Shown here: positions 42,813 through 55,296 of the stretch, piece by piece
How the letters are laid out: every line of letters starts with the position of its first letter
How positions within the stretch are numbered: the stretch's first letter is position 1
NCBI RefSeq assembly: GCF_921293095.1
Contig: NC_060257.1
Span: forward strand, 63,682,472-63,746,471
From: Ischnura elegans
Taxonomy: Eukaryota; Arthropoda; Insecta; Odonata; Coenagrionidae
Direction of reading: 5' to 3'
DNA length: 64,000 nt
Notes under the pieces: model-generated
Told to the model about the DNA's origin: nothing
The model's input: only the letters and a program-made list of their open reading frames with translations
Databases searched by the model: none
Made by a program: the position numbers and the translations under genes

Positions 42813-45500
42813 CTTGAGTATTTAAAATAAGCACATAAAATTAATGATAATAGGATATATACGATTATTTACACACAGAACAATGCTCGAGATCAGTGAT
42901 ACGTACTATTTTAATGGCAGGTGTCATCTCCCTCAATAATTCTTGCCTCAATGGTTCACAGCGAAACATTATTCCCCAGAATGCCAACTTAAACATCATG
43001 TCAGACTGAAAACTGGTTTAACAGTCAGCATACTAGCAAAAATCACGCTTTCATAACGAGCTCTCTGATTGACCGGCTTCGGCGACATAACTATGGGTGT
43101 AAATGGTCGTGAATAGACGGCAAGCTGTTCAGTGTCTGCTGGTGAAATAGGGCTTGGTAAAAGTTTAATTGGGACCTGAACCAGTTGAACTGGAATTTCA
43201 TTGGCACAACTAGTTTTTCTTCGCAACAAGACACGGGTGAGTAGCTTAGATAACCGTTTGAAAAGAAGCATATAAGCAGCGAAGTACGTACAATGCGGTC
43301 TCTACTGAGTTACTAACTGTTGTCCCTACTGACTAAGGGGAGTAGTAAACGGCATAAGACCTTATCTTTTGCTTTACTTTTTGCTGAGTCATGAGAAGAT
43401 AGGTAAAAGGTTGACTTTTTCCTCCAGTTTCGCAAGAATTAAAGGGCATACGCACATCTGCAGCATTTCGTGTTTTTCGGAAATATTTTCTCCCCATACA
43501 AATAGCTTTATATTACGGGGGACAACGTATCAGCTGAAGTCGTCATTCAACGTCTACGTGATACCCTGAGAGCTATCTCTGAGTAAAGTGCCTATGCCAG
43601 GGGGTGAGCATTTAACACACAGCACATATTACGTGATGGGTCTATTTAGTCGACTGAAACAATTGCAATTGTTTTCATGTTGTTTTTCACAGTTTTATTC
43701 CCATTAAATTCGATCAATGCCCACGGAGAAGTATCTGAGCTTAAATAAATTGAATTTTTAAGAATTTTATTTGCCAAATTTTTCCATTTCTCGTAGTAAC
43801 ACTACTAATGGGATTTCCATACCTGCCTTTGATACTGCGCAGTCACCTTGACCGCTCCTGTGTTAACTCAGAGACCGAATTTGAGCGGTTATCGGTAAAT
43901 ATTTCCTTCCCAAACCCGTGTCCATTATAACGTGGGTATAATAAATAAGTCAGATATTTCAGAAAGCTATTTTTTCACTGAAAAGAACTTTTAGAAAAAG
44001 ATTTTTTAATAAAAGAATAATAGTTTTTAAGATAAACCGTTTTTAATCTCCTAGCGAGCGGAATATAGGCTCATTACTATGATGTCACGATTTTTCTTTA
44101 ATAAAGAGAAGGAAACCCTTTAAATTGATGATATTGTCAGTTGCTGAGACATAAAATTTTATAAATACTAACGTCTCCACTTTTTCTACATTAAATAAAA
44201 ATATCCTACACAAAAATATTCGTAGAGATTTTTCCAAGCCATGAAATATTTTAATGTGTCTCACCTATTTTTGTCAGGACTCTTGAAATTAATTTATACA
44301 GTATTTTATGCGAATTAGTTTTTAACAAATCCCACCAGGAAAATTATATGAATACTCTTTTCATCAGTAAAACAAAAAAGTTGAATAGTTATAGTTTTAT
44401 GGAACAGTAGTGTGCAATTATTTGGTATCCTGTGATAGTGATAATTTTTAGAGTAATCCGATTATTAATAATATTAATAAAAATACATTTATGTGAAAAA
44501 CAACTATTTTATTGCGAATTAAGAATAAAATACAATTTCTATGATCCCTAAAGCCTCTAAATAAATAGCTTGTTTTCATTAATTTTAAACACGCTTCATT
44601 AGTTTATTTCTAAAGATTCCACGATAAATGTCTCCTCTTCTCATTCTTAGCGTGGGACTTCAAAATTCGCGAACCTCTCGAATTTATCGGTGGGATTAAA
44701 ACGGCGCCAAAGAGTCCCACCTCTTCTCCGGATATAAACCTTTCCGCTCCGTCGCGTCTCTGTGTTCCAGAAAAAGAAAACTTTTCTATTTCCCACGGTT
44801 TGAAAAACTGGTGGAGAATGTTAAAACGGGAGTGGGGAAGAGGGAAACGTATATCGTCGCCATGGGAACGGCTGGGTAAAAATACCAGCCAAGCGTCGCT
44901 CCTTCCTCACATTATTGGAGGCGTGTATGTATGCCGGAGGATACTCTTACAAATGGCACAGTATTTTCTCTAAATCCCCCCAGAGCGCAGGAGCTGCCCC
45001 TTGCGAGACTTATGCACACAAAGCACGAAAATACAAATTCGATCAAAGAGTGCAAAGAAAATAATATTTTCCAATTTAAGCAATTGTATATTTTTGTGAA
45101 GAATAATATACCGACTCTTTATTTTCACACTATTATATTTGAGTGGGTGAGAAGCCAAAGGGAACAAGTGATTTCTATTTTTTACACAGAGTTAGGTACA
45201 TAAATTAGGCATAGAAAAAAAACGAGATCAATTAGATGTTTAGTAGTGTATTTGATTTTCCGTCCAATGTCAGCACAGAACAGTGACTCACTCGTATCCT
45301 TTGGCAACCAAGTTTTTGTGTATTTCTTCTAACAATTAACTTTACCTAACTCTGATGAGAAAAATATCACTTGTATCCCTTGGCTTCTCAAGCCCTCATT
45401 GAATAGAACACGAAAATCTACATTTGGGAGGCATTTTCAATAGAAAACTTAGGCGAAAACTTAATGACTGACTGTACAGTCAGAAGACAACCATAAAGAC
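42813..45500. other. No confirmed gene
   Basis: AT-rich. One - strand open frame (42996-43271, 91 codons, Pro/Val-rich, ATG start) has plausible composition but no recognised family. Around 44640-44770 is a GC-richer patch with GTGGGACT and AGTCCCAC in inverted orientation and a TATAAA-like sequence; its role is unknown. Confidence 0.4.
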
Positions 45501-45640
45501 AATATAAATAAAGGCCAACTTCAATGAGTTGGCACACTCATTCTACCTGAAGATGCAGCCTGCATTGGCCGCGAAACGTCATGGTTAAAATACGACGATA
45601 CAACATTGCCCAAAAGATATAATTATCCATGGATATCATT
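45500..45640 (+). mobile_element. Penelope-like 3'-end motif copy
   Basis: CTACCTGAAGATGCAGCC, then GGCCGCGAAACGTCATGG (45543-45584) share the pattern CCTGA-N-GATG, hairpin, CGAAAC-GT. It is a single copy here, not a hairpin of two arms. The upstream AATAAAGGCC and the full boundaries are uncertain. Confidence 0.4.
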
Positions 45641-46496
45641 CCAACAGTGCCATCAAAGCCTTCAGCGGAAACTTCCCTTGTCCTTTCACCGAGTTTTGCC
45701 TCTCTTGCTTCCTGCTTTATGATGCCGCTGGCTCAAATTCAGCCAACGAAGCCAACTCCGTGCGATATGGCACCTCCTGCTACTTCTTGTCCCCTCGCCG
45801 TGGGTCTCCAAGGTGGATGAATTGAAACAACTCATCCATAAAATCTTCGCTTCAGATATTTTCATTGCAAGCGCCAGAGTACGAAATAACTTGAAGGGGA
45901 ACCTTCGCTCGTTTTGATGAAGTCTACAGCGGTTATTTCCTCTCTACCACTGCATTTAAAAAAATAATAGGATCGATGAAGTATAATGCATTTCCCCCTT
46001 TTTTTTAACTAAACGGGCTCTCAAGTCCTTGCTGCCAGATGTCGCAAAACAGGGCTTATGCAACTAGGGATATCATATAATCTTCCGGATACTATGGGAC
46101 ATCAAATTCTCTTTGAGACATAAGAAAAACTATTGACTGGTGGATGAAAATAATGGAAAATTCGTCAACCTAGGCTTTGCTCGTTTTTATTCGGAAAAGA
46201 AAAATATCTCCAAAAACAGTTTTTTGATTGCCTAAGGAAAAAGTCTAATGAGAGAAGAATACTTATTCCCTGTCAATTAGAGAAACAATGAGTTTGAAAG
46301 GATAATAATGGATATGGATATGGAAACAATAATGGATAACCCGCCGAGGACTGAGCAAAGATCTGAGTCTCTATCGGTGGATTAAAAGTTATTCTCCTTT
46401 CCTGTAATGAATACCTAAGAAAGTTGAAAAACCTGTTTCACATTTTCCAAATGCAATTTGCGTTTGGATTTTCACCCCTTAGGACATTTTCATAGT

Positions 46497-46761
46497 CAGT
46501 GGCGCCGACTCCATGGGGCCTGAGGGGGCCCGAGCCCCCTCAAAAATTCGTTATGGCTGTGAGGAAAAAATGTGTCAGGCTTGTCGATTTTCCCCGGAGT
46601 GTTCAGATAAAATACATATTCGAGTTATCAGGGTTCCAATTTTGATCATATGACTCTTCTGAAAATGCTTAAAAAACTTAAAACTCACTACTTATAAAAT
46701 TTCCGGGGGCAATATCCCCGGTTTGGGCCCCCCAAATATTTTTTGTAAGTCGGCGCGCCTG
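46497..46761. mobile_element. hAT-type MITE, family E
   Basis: Ends CAGTGGCGCCGACT and, reversed, CAGGCGCGCCGACT; 265 bp. The flanks TTTTCATAGT and TTTTCACTGT are similar, but the 8-bp duplication is not exact. Confidence 0.6.
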
Positions 46762-49360
46762 TTTTCACTGTAGCAAATTAGGAGTTTCACTTAATAATTC
46801 TAGCTTTCATAATTGACAGTTCATTTTTAATTATTTCTTAATTTTTAATTTTTTGCTCCCTTATTTACTTTTCTATTCATTCATTTTTTTAAAAGATGAG
46901 TACCGTACAAACAGCCAACTTTCGAATAAATACCAACCCAATCTCTTTGATGGTAATCCTGCAAAAAAAAACGAATTTAAGCTCTGAGGGACCTCATTCA
47001 ATACCTTATCCATGACCACAGAAATCATTGGCTAATTTTAAGAATACTTGGTTTGTCAACAACATAAAATACATTCATGGCTTGAATATGCTTCAAGCAC
47101 GCGACTGCCCGAAAATAGTATTGCAAATGCATTGTGTTGCTTTTTAATACTTTCATAAACAGGAATTTTTCTCCTTTTTTCATGATATTTGTTAAAATGA
47201 AATCTTAATACGATATAAAGCATTCATAATATAAGTTTGGAGATGTGAAAACGATCATAAAGAGAAAATTTCAATGATGTTTTTTGGACAAATTCGTGAG
47301 ACCAGTTAGAAAGTGAAGCCCTCTAATAACGAACTCGAATTCTTCACTGGTAGATGAGACCATTCCAGATGAAATCTTTATCAGAAGGAGTCTCGTATAG
47401 GAAAAATTACTTCGCCAACCGTCAATGAGTACATGGTACCCTTAATATTTCTTATTTGGAGTCATCGTCAGTACCCAGGCATAGTGCATATACGTGTGAG
47501 TTAATTCTAACATTCACATTACATCTTTAAACACGAATACTTTTTTAAACTTCAATGCCAGAGGAATGTAATTTATATAAACAGTCTTACGTGGTTGGTG
47601 AACGTGTAGATTTTTTCGTAGCAACCGGATAGATAAAAGATTGTTTTATCCTTGATGGTATGCTATCTTCATGTCATGTGTGACATGCATGGTAGTAGAT
47701 TATACGGAGATAACTAATTTGTAGGTAGCGATATAAATAACTACGTGATCAAATAAAGACGAACTTTTTTAAGCACCTGAGCAGACACGAATTTGATGGC
47801 TTTACTCCAGAGAATGCGGACTAATAATATATTAATCGATGCTTTCATGTAACCTTCGACAAGTTTTTTTAATTACGAGTAATTTACTTCTGTAAAGAAC
47901 TTGATTAATCGAGATTTTTTATTTTATAATTTTTGACACATTTTTGTTCTTTTATTCATCGATGCAATATTTCGTGAACGATAAGTACCGGCTGCCGATT
48001 TAATTTCAATTAATTTGCGGAAGATATTTTCAAATTAATTTTAATGAACGTGGTCCTATTTGGATCAGATGCTTAGGCATATAAAATAAAAGAAAACTGT
48101 AATCATAATTGTCAAATAACACCATATAAGAGAATAGCCAGAGAGATATTAACGGCCAAATAAGTACATCAAATAGTTTTTGGACCATGATGAACAGAAT
48201 CGAGAAATGACTGTAAGAAATAACGAAATGAAGCTAACGGGGGAATGCTATGGGCGTGTGAAGAAGAAAGGTAAATTAAGGGCCGCGCAGAATATGAGGG
48301 AGAAAAGTCAGAGAAAAACTAGAGAAAATGGAATAAAATATGATATAAATATTCATAAAAACTGAAGGCGTCAAGTAATGAAAAAGTAGGCACAAATTAG
48401 AAAATTATATAAATTTCCATAAAACAAACTGTTCTAAAACATACTCATTCTGAGGAACTTTTGCTTCCAAAGAAAAAAATATCTTTACCTAGAAACCTTC
48501 CCTCTCCTAATGTGCTATTCAGATTGCTGAATCCTCCGCAGTCGCTCCACTTAACATCGTTGTATGTGTAACATGTTCTATGTATGCAGCGTTGTATGTA
48601 ACATGTTCTATGTATGCAGCTGTCCCCGGTTGACGCACATCCTCTACTGACTGTAACAAAGCTATCAACTCCACCATCTCTACCTCTATCGAGCGACGCC
48701 GCAGTGACCTCTGGCTCAGAGATTCAAGATAGATAGCTAGACTTTACTTCATAGTAAACTCTGATTCTCTCAAAAAATCGACATGATTTTGAAATAAAAA
48801 TTCAAAACCAAACGAAAAAAAATATTCGTAGTTTTAGACAGATCAGAAATACTCGCTTTTCTTGAAGGCCATTTTATTGCTAGCAAGTAATAAAATTGTT
48901 TCAAGACGCCTGACAAAGGATAAATGCCAAGCTAAGATGCCACATCACACATTCTTTACTAGACTTTTTCTGATTTACCTTATCCTTAAAACTTAATCAA
49001 TGATTTTGAAATGTTCAGGGTATCTAGGGTGGACCCTTTTTCAAATTTTGAAATTATAACCCAGTTATTTCTCAAAATGAATAATTCTAGGGAAACAACA
49101 TAATAAATATTTATGGAAGAGCCTTGAAGAAGCAAGGATTCCTCAAGCGTATTGTGGGAAAGTAAAACAGAGGTGCTATTTCGCATTCGTCTGGCCACAC
49201 CTTGAATATACAGAGAGTACAGGAAACCCGGCGCAGAAAGATTTAATCTGTGAACTTAATTAAATACAAAGGAAATCGGCGCGATTCGTCAAAACCTGCT
49301 ACGGGTGAACAGAAAGCGTTACACAGATGTTATCTACGAATTAGGTTGAGATCCGCTAGA
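46762..49360. other. No gene recognised
   Basis: AT-rich sequence with no recognisable coding. Its one clear structure is the 30-32-bp tandem duplication at 48559-48620. Confidence 0.45.
48559..48620. repeat. Tandem duplication, two 30-32-bp units
   Basis: GTTGTATGTGTAACATGTTC … TATGCAGC (48559-48590) is followed directly by the same unit lacking two bases (48591-48620). Confidence 0.85.
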
Positions 49361-49810
49361 GATTTGATTTGATTTATTTCTTTTACCTGGACCAGATGAG
49401 GCCACAATCCGGCCCCCCCTTCCTTTGAACCAGGGCTCTCTTTACAAGGTTATAAATACGGAAATAAAGTAATACATACATCAGTAATAAATAATATGAT
49501 GGTTGATAAATTTATATTATAATGTAGCTAGGCCACGTTGTATATTTTTGCCCGCTGTCGGATCATCTTTGTCCTTGACCAGTCGCGTCTCTGGTCATCC
49601 GACAGGGCGTTAAATGAGCGGGAAAAGGTGCATATAAATGATCCTGCCATACGCGAGGGTCTATGGATTGGGACCAGAAATTTGTTTCCCCCATGTCGCG
49701 TGTTCCACGCGTGGATATAATCAAGCATAGTCATGCTGTAGAGACAAGAGACCTTTGCAAGAGACTCGGAGGCTACGCGCTAGGCTTAGATTTGCTTGAG
49801 CAGTGGAGAA
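49361..49810 (-). pseudogene. LINE 3' end relic with C-terminal ORF fragment
   Basis: The - strand frame ending near 49528 reads HAWNTRHGGNKFLVPIHRPS and SFICTFSRSFNALSDDQRRD, typical of LINE ORF2 C-termini (NTRHG … VP--R … SF … FN-L). In - strand order it is followed by a 3' UTR that ends in GTAAAAGAAATAAATCAAAT and an (AAATC) repeat at 49361-49380, a microsatellite tail typical of some LINE clades. Confidence 0.6.
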
Positions 49811-50726
49811 TGGATATTTTTGAGAGCGACACGGGAAAACATCATATTTAAACCTCACTACATTTCCAGGTATGACAGAAACATTAATTAAGAGAGATAT
49901 TTCGCAGAACGGAAAGGTATGGGAATTCGTTTTTCCCCGAACGACAAAGGACTTAAGTGAATTGTAGGAGTAATTTCGTTGGAGGCCTTTTTTTATGTGT
50001 AAGCGCCAGGTGTCCTAACACCCTCGTCTCACGCCCATTGAGGCGGCTTGCAGGAAGGTATGTAGATGAATTCAACGAGAAAAAGGTAAATCAAAATGCG
50101 GCCGGTGGAAAGGGAGGCTCTAGGTAGAGGGGAAAAAGGTGATGTCTCCCCTTATGATGCATCTAAAACGAAATTAAACATATAGGTCTTATTTTTAACC
50201 TCGCTATCCGTATTAAAGCAACAGAGACGCGGGTATTCTAGAAGTAAAACGCAGTCTTCATATATTTGGACCGCGAATGCGTTTATCATTGGGTGGATCA
50301 CTTAGTGGATTACATTAGAGTGTCTTAGAGGTTTTCCATTAAAGACGCAGTTCAGAGTTTGGAGTGGAGTGCGAGTGCTTTTCTCTTTAAGTAAACACAG
50401 TCGGCCGTCTATTTAGGAACTGATTGTGAGATCGAGGAGAAGGCGTCATAGGGAGGCTTCCCGGCCTTGAGCTAAGAGCTTAGAGTTTGCGTAGATATTC
50501 ACATTATACGGGAAATCCGATTTAAGGTCCTTTTCAAGGCTTATGAACTCTAAAAAATAATAGAATACTTACAAGATCCTTCGACTTAACCCCCCAAATA
50601 ACTAATTTCAATATCCAACATATGAGGTCAATAAAATTCAAAGGAAGTGGGGCGATTCGTCAAAACTGCTATGAGATAAAATAGGGCGTTACAGTTTTTT
50701 CACGAAATATGTTTGGAGTCACCAGT

Positions 50727-51030
50727 CAGTGGCGCAGCGAGGGGGGGGGAGGTTTGGGGATAACGCCCCCCAACCAGAGATCAGAGAAATTTTTCAGTTT
50801 AATCCATTTTACTAAATGGGATTGATATTACCAATAGAATAGTGTAAGGTTTGATTAAATATCCCTCAGAAAGCCGTAAAACTCGCCATTTTGAACAATT
50901 TATCCTAAAATTCCGGATTTATTAGTCTCGCACCTACCGCTTATCCTGCTAGGTATTCCATACCCCCACACACCCCGGTATTAGTTGCACCTAACCCCCC
51001 CCCAAGCCTTAATTCCTAGCTGCGCCCCTG
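50727..51030 (+). mobile_element. hAT-type MITE, family A, with exact target duplication
   Basis: CAGTGGCGCAGCGAGG to TAGCTGCGCCCCTG, 304 bp, flanked by exact TCACCAGT (50719-50726 and 51031-51038). Very similar to the copy at 41220. Confidence 0.9.
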
Positions 51031-51643
51031 TCACCAGTGTCTCGTAAGATGCTTGTTATCTTTCCGTTTCATGAACAATTAAAGATACATTTCATGAAGA
51101 TACAGAGAACATCATCTTAGAACCACACTAAATTTCCAGGTCCGACGGAATATATATAAAAGGAAAAATATTTTTCTGAATGAATCGGGGTCAAAGCGTT
51201 CACCTAATTCTTTTATCACCTCGAAAAGGAAAATCATATGCAGTCGTAATATCTACTGTCACATGCCTCCAGGGACATTTCACGGGGTCGTATGGAGATG
51301 TAGATTTCCATACTCGGAAAATGCCAGAAATTTTAATTACATATTCACATAAAACGCCTGTAATTAATTATTTCCGACGCATACTCTACTGACATGAGTA
51401 TACTACTTGAGCTGGTTATGTGAAATTTATAAACATTGTCAGTAGGAGCTCATGGCAGCGCCGGGTTTCTTTCCTGTTTCTTACGCCCTGCACAAATGTG
51501 CTATGTGGTATAACAACCTGCCCCCAAAGTATAATGGTGTCAAGCGCCTTTTCGGCACTAGATCTTTATCTGAACGGGGATCTGAAAATGATATTTATTC
51601 TACTTTCTTTGAAGGGTGGAAAAAGAGAAGTCTTATCGAAAAA

Positions 51644-51870
51644 CGTTAAGGAGAAGACGGTACAACCTCTTTGGCGAAATTATGAGGCATGATGGCCTGA
51701 TGAAAACAATCTTAGAAGGATAGGTGGATGGGAAGGACAAGGGACGGCCCCGAATGAGTTACATAGGGCAGGTTATAAAGGATGTAAAAAAGAATAAATA
51801 CGTCGTTATTTAAAGGCTAGAGGTTAGGAAAGAGGAATTGAGAGCTGCGTCAAATCAATCTTAGGATTGT
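51644..51870 (+). pseudogene. LINE ORF2 extreme C-terminal relic (3 of 3)
   Basis: It reads RRYNLFGEIMRHDGLMKTIL, stop, VDGKDKGRPRMSYIGQVIKD and VKKNKYVVI, stop, RLEVRKEEL. The series RHDGLMKTI-EG … GRPRM-YI-Q-IKDV is diagnostic of the same LINE clade as 23545 and 37357. Two in-frame stops are present. Confidence 0.7.
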
Positions 51871-52811
51871 TGACTAATGATGATGAGAGAAAGACATTGT
51901 TGACCAAGCCACGTCATGCCACATAAAGCGCCTAGCTGTAAAAAAAAGATTGAATTAGTCTATCTCTGACGTGGCGTATATTTTTACTCTGTGATAGAAT
52001 ATTCTGAGTGTAGCGCGCTTGGGTAGGTCGTAGTGACTGCATTAATGAATGAATCGCATACAAAAATAAACTTGGCTCGCGACTTTACTCGCAACTCTTG
52101 TCACCCTCCCCAAGAATAATTTGTGGATCAGCAACTGGATGGGGAGCTGACGTATTTTTATGTTGTTTAGAAAAGGACTCTCGGGTTAATGTTTACGGAG
52201 GATAAAAATGTGTACTTTACATTTGCTTTAAGAAACAACACATCTCTCGGATTTATTAAACTCTGGTACATAAACATCAATCCATCCTATTGCGATTTTA
52301 TATATTGGAACATAAACAATAGCTCGAGTTCCCCATAAAAGTGATGTAATTAAATAGCCCAATTTTATCGAACCAAAATAAACAACAAAATCTCGGTTCC
52401 TAACACCAATGCCCTCTGACACAAAGAAGAATACAATTAACCTTCATAATACGTTACCAATTTGAAATAGCATAGGATAAAAATGTATAAATCCAATTCT
52501 GGTTGTATCTCTAGTCTTCGAGGCTAATTATTTGAACACTTATATAGCATATAAGCGTTTTCTTCACCGCATACCTATTTATAATATATAATAAATATAT
52601 TTTCTAGCATTTTGACAGCTAAAAATAGACTTCATGTGACTGATTTTCTAGGACTACAAAAGCGATTTATGTGAGTCATCGCTTTGGACACAAAAACATT
52701 GTCCTAAAACGAAAAAATCATAGGTTTCCAAAAAATGAACAAAAACAGGTAACCAAATGTGATACTTTTACTTCTTACATGGTAAAAATAAATATCTTGA
52801 ATTACTGTAGA

Positions 52812-53481
52812 CCAATAGGGTAGTTTCCTTCATCAAAGAAAACGAAATGCATTGATTGCAATTCCTTACCCACCCTTACCGTATTCATAATATACAAATT
52901 ATTTGGTTTTAGAAATCCCAGTTTAGACGAATGGCAACGGTCAATTTTAACCTCATTTGAAAAAGGCCAGATTGGCGCCAATGCGATTCCACTCCACGTG
53001 ACGTCACAGGGACCTAGTTTCTATACGAGTAGATAGGAGTTTTACATTGTCTGAGATTACCAATGCATGCATGAGGCACAGAGCTCAGGGAAACATCTCT
53101 TAATAATCACACATTAAAAATACCTACGTTCGGAAAGTTTCCTTCGTTTGATAGGGGAATAATAATCCTTATTTAAGCCAAGCGCTACCTGCTAGCAGGG
53201 TACTCGGCTACCTGCTAGCATCCTGCGTCGTATCAGCGCTCAAAGCCTCGCTCCAAGGTCACCTCACTTGCGGCAGCGGGAACCAGAAATACGTCACACG
53301 GACTTTTCCCATCATTCCTACTTAGCCGTCGCGTTTTCGCGCGCTTGAAATTTTTCACTTTTCGTTTAATCGCGAAAAATAGATATCGTCATTCGAAAAT
53401 CTAAGATCGTGAAATGCGTACTCCAGGAGTAATAATCTTTCGATTTTGGCGATAAAAATGATAGGAAACCACCCTATAGTG
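52812..53481 (+). mobile_element. MITE family D, copy 2 (inverted relative to 39717)
   Basis: The termini are CAATAGGGTAGTTTCC and, reversed, CACTATAGGGTGGTTTCC. It is 670 bp with no open frame. It is the reverse complement of 39717-40381 along its whole length, with moderate divergence. Both copies share GTGACGTCA next to CCACGTG-like sequence. It ends about 430 bp upstream of the sHSP TATA box. Confidence 0.82.
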
Positions 53482-53737
53482 TCCCGTGGACCTTAAGAAA
53501 AAAATATACCTGCCAAAGTTCACAAAACTATTTAAGACTAAGATTCCCAATATTTCTTTATTTTCCCCGATTTCATAGAGGTAAGCCCTTGCCCCCCTGC
53601 TAAATACACCTCTAATTTTTTCATGCTATCAAACTGCAAGTTAGAGGAGAGTGAGGTCAAAAGCGTTGAGTAATCGCGGACGGCGTGGTAACAGCGGGGT
53701 AAATCGGGTGGGAGACGGCCAAAGAGTGTGAGGGAAA

Positions 53738-53745
53738 GAATATTC
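53738..53745 (+). promoter_or_regulatory. Two-unit heat shock element
   Basis: GAATATTC fits GAAnnTTC and lies about 160 bp upstream of the TATA box of the + strand sHSP. Other GAA/TTC units nearby are not in correct register. Confidence 0.4.
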
Positions 53746-53900
53746 ACGCGGGACGCTATTTTTAGCTCCTCAGTTATACTCACACGGCGACGGCGCAGCA
53801 CGGCATGAATCAACCCCAAATATTGGGATCTTGGAAACCCTTCCGCGCATCCTTGAAAGCTCACCTTATTGGGATGCCTACGCACTTCTCCGAGCTGCAT

Positions 53901-53994
53901 TTATAAGAGAAGCAGCATCACACGTCGAGGCAGAGACCGACGGAGAAGCGAAAGGAGCAGTTCTCTTTGCTATTGGATTTTCTACACGAATACG
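53901..53994 (+). promoter_or_regulatory. TATA box and 5' untranslated exon of sHSP gene 1
   Basis: TTATAAGA (TATAAG at 53902-53907) precedes a likely start site near 53930. The noncoding exon ends at ACG/GTGAGT (donor at 53995). The intron then runs 53995-54831 to the acceptor TTATTGCAG, three bases before the start codon. Confidence 0.55.
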
Positions 53995-54639
53995 GTGAGT
54001 ATAGTGCTGTCATAAACGTCACGGTCGAATATTATCCTCGGACAGGTTCGGTGATAGTCACTAGAGGAACAATTTTACTATCGTCCAAAATTAAAACGTG
54101 TGCGTCCTCAAATTTCAATTACGTTTTCAAAACTAATTTATAGGTTGATTGGTATTCAAGTTTCGATGGCGTAGTCGGTCAAACTCGTTATCTATCAACC
54201 CCAATCAAGTGGGTCAGTTACATAAATTTCGCGGATATCGCAAAACGTCAAAGTTTATTTGCATGACGTCCATTTCCAATGATTATTTGTCAATTTATTT
54301 GACGCCCGCGTCCGAAAGAAAAATTGAAAACTTTTGCTAGTGATAATTTGGTTGATAAATCGGAGATTCCTCATTTTCGTTACATTTATTTGAGATTAGT
54401 AAAAAGCATGCTTAATTTTATCAAAAATTTCACCCCATTTTTCCCCCTCCCCCACCACTAATGTGTAATACAATCCGTATGCAATTTTTTTAAATATCAA
54501 TAATTGAAATTAGACACCGAATGTTGGCTAGTAAGAAGTTTTATTAATATTTTATTTCGATGATTTATAAAGTATTGTTAGATAATTCAATAAGAAAAAT
54601 CAAATAAGTTTTTAAATAATTTTTTTTTTTTTCAAAATT

Positions 54640-54722
54640 TGCCCTCCCCCTAAAGTTTGCCGCCCGGGGCACGACCCCTATGCCCCGCCCTGTCTTGTCA
54701 CGGCCCCCTAAGTCCGGGCCTG
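54640..54722. mobile_element. hAT-type terminus fragment in the sHSP 5' intron
   Basis: GGCCCCCTAAGTCCGGGCCTG at the right side is a hAT-like end; reversed it starts CAGGCCCGGACTTAGG. A second end-like CCGCCCTG lies inside it, and both are followed by TCTTG. The left border is unclear. Confidence 0.35.
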
Positions 54723-54834
54723 TCTTGAGCAATCAATTTATAATTTGCGCGTAAAATTATATTAATTTAGTGCATGATGTATTTTAAGACCACAATATTG
54801 CAGTTATATAATCTGTCAATTGTTATTGCAGGAG

Positions 54835-55296
54835 ATGTCTATGCTCCCATACCTCCTCCGCGACTGGTATGACGATACCTCAAGCGGCTTCTCCACCAGG
54901 AGCCTCATAGACCAGAACTTCGGCCTTGGCCTGCGACACGATGACCTTTTCGTCCCATCCCTTCGCTCTAGACTGCCTCTCCTTCGCCCATCTTCTTATT
55001 TCCGCCCATGGAACCAATTCAATCGTCAAACCAGTGCGACGACGAGTGTTCAGGCGGACAAGAGTCAGTTCCAAGTCATCCTCGACGTGCAACAGTTTTC
55101 CCCGAGCGAACTGTCAGTGAAGACTGTTGGCAACACGATTGTTGTGGAGGGGAAACACGAGGAGAGGGAAGATGAGCATGGATTCATTTCCAGGCACTTC
55201 GTGAGGCGATATGGTCTTCCAAGTGACGTCGAGAGCAAAGAGGTCACGTCGAGCCTTTCTTCGGATGGCGTATTGACCATCACAGCACCCAAGAAG
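54835..55296 (+). CDS. sHSP gene 1, coding exon with alpha-crystallin domain
   Basis: 154 codons ending at AAGAAG/GTATTT, exactly after the last strand of the alpha-crystallin domain. sHSP gene 2 has its intron at the same place. Confidence 0.93.

Noticed and set aside
45629-45820. 63-codon Pro/Ser-rich frame on +
   Set aside because: No family resemblance, no splice context, and next to a repeat fragment.
53538-53900. 120-codon open frame on the - strand
   Set aside because: It overlaps the promoter of sHSP gene 1 in antisense and resembles no family; treated as chance.
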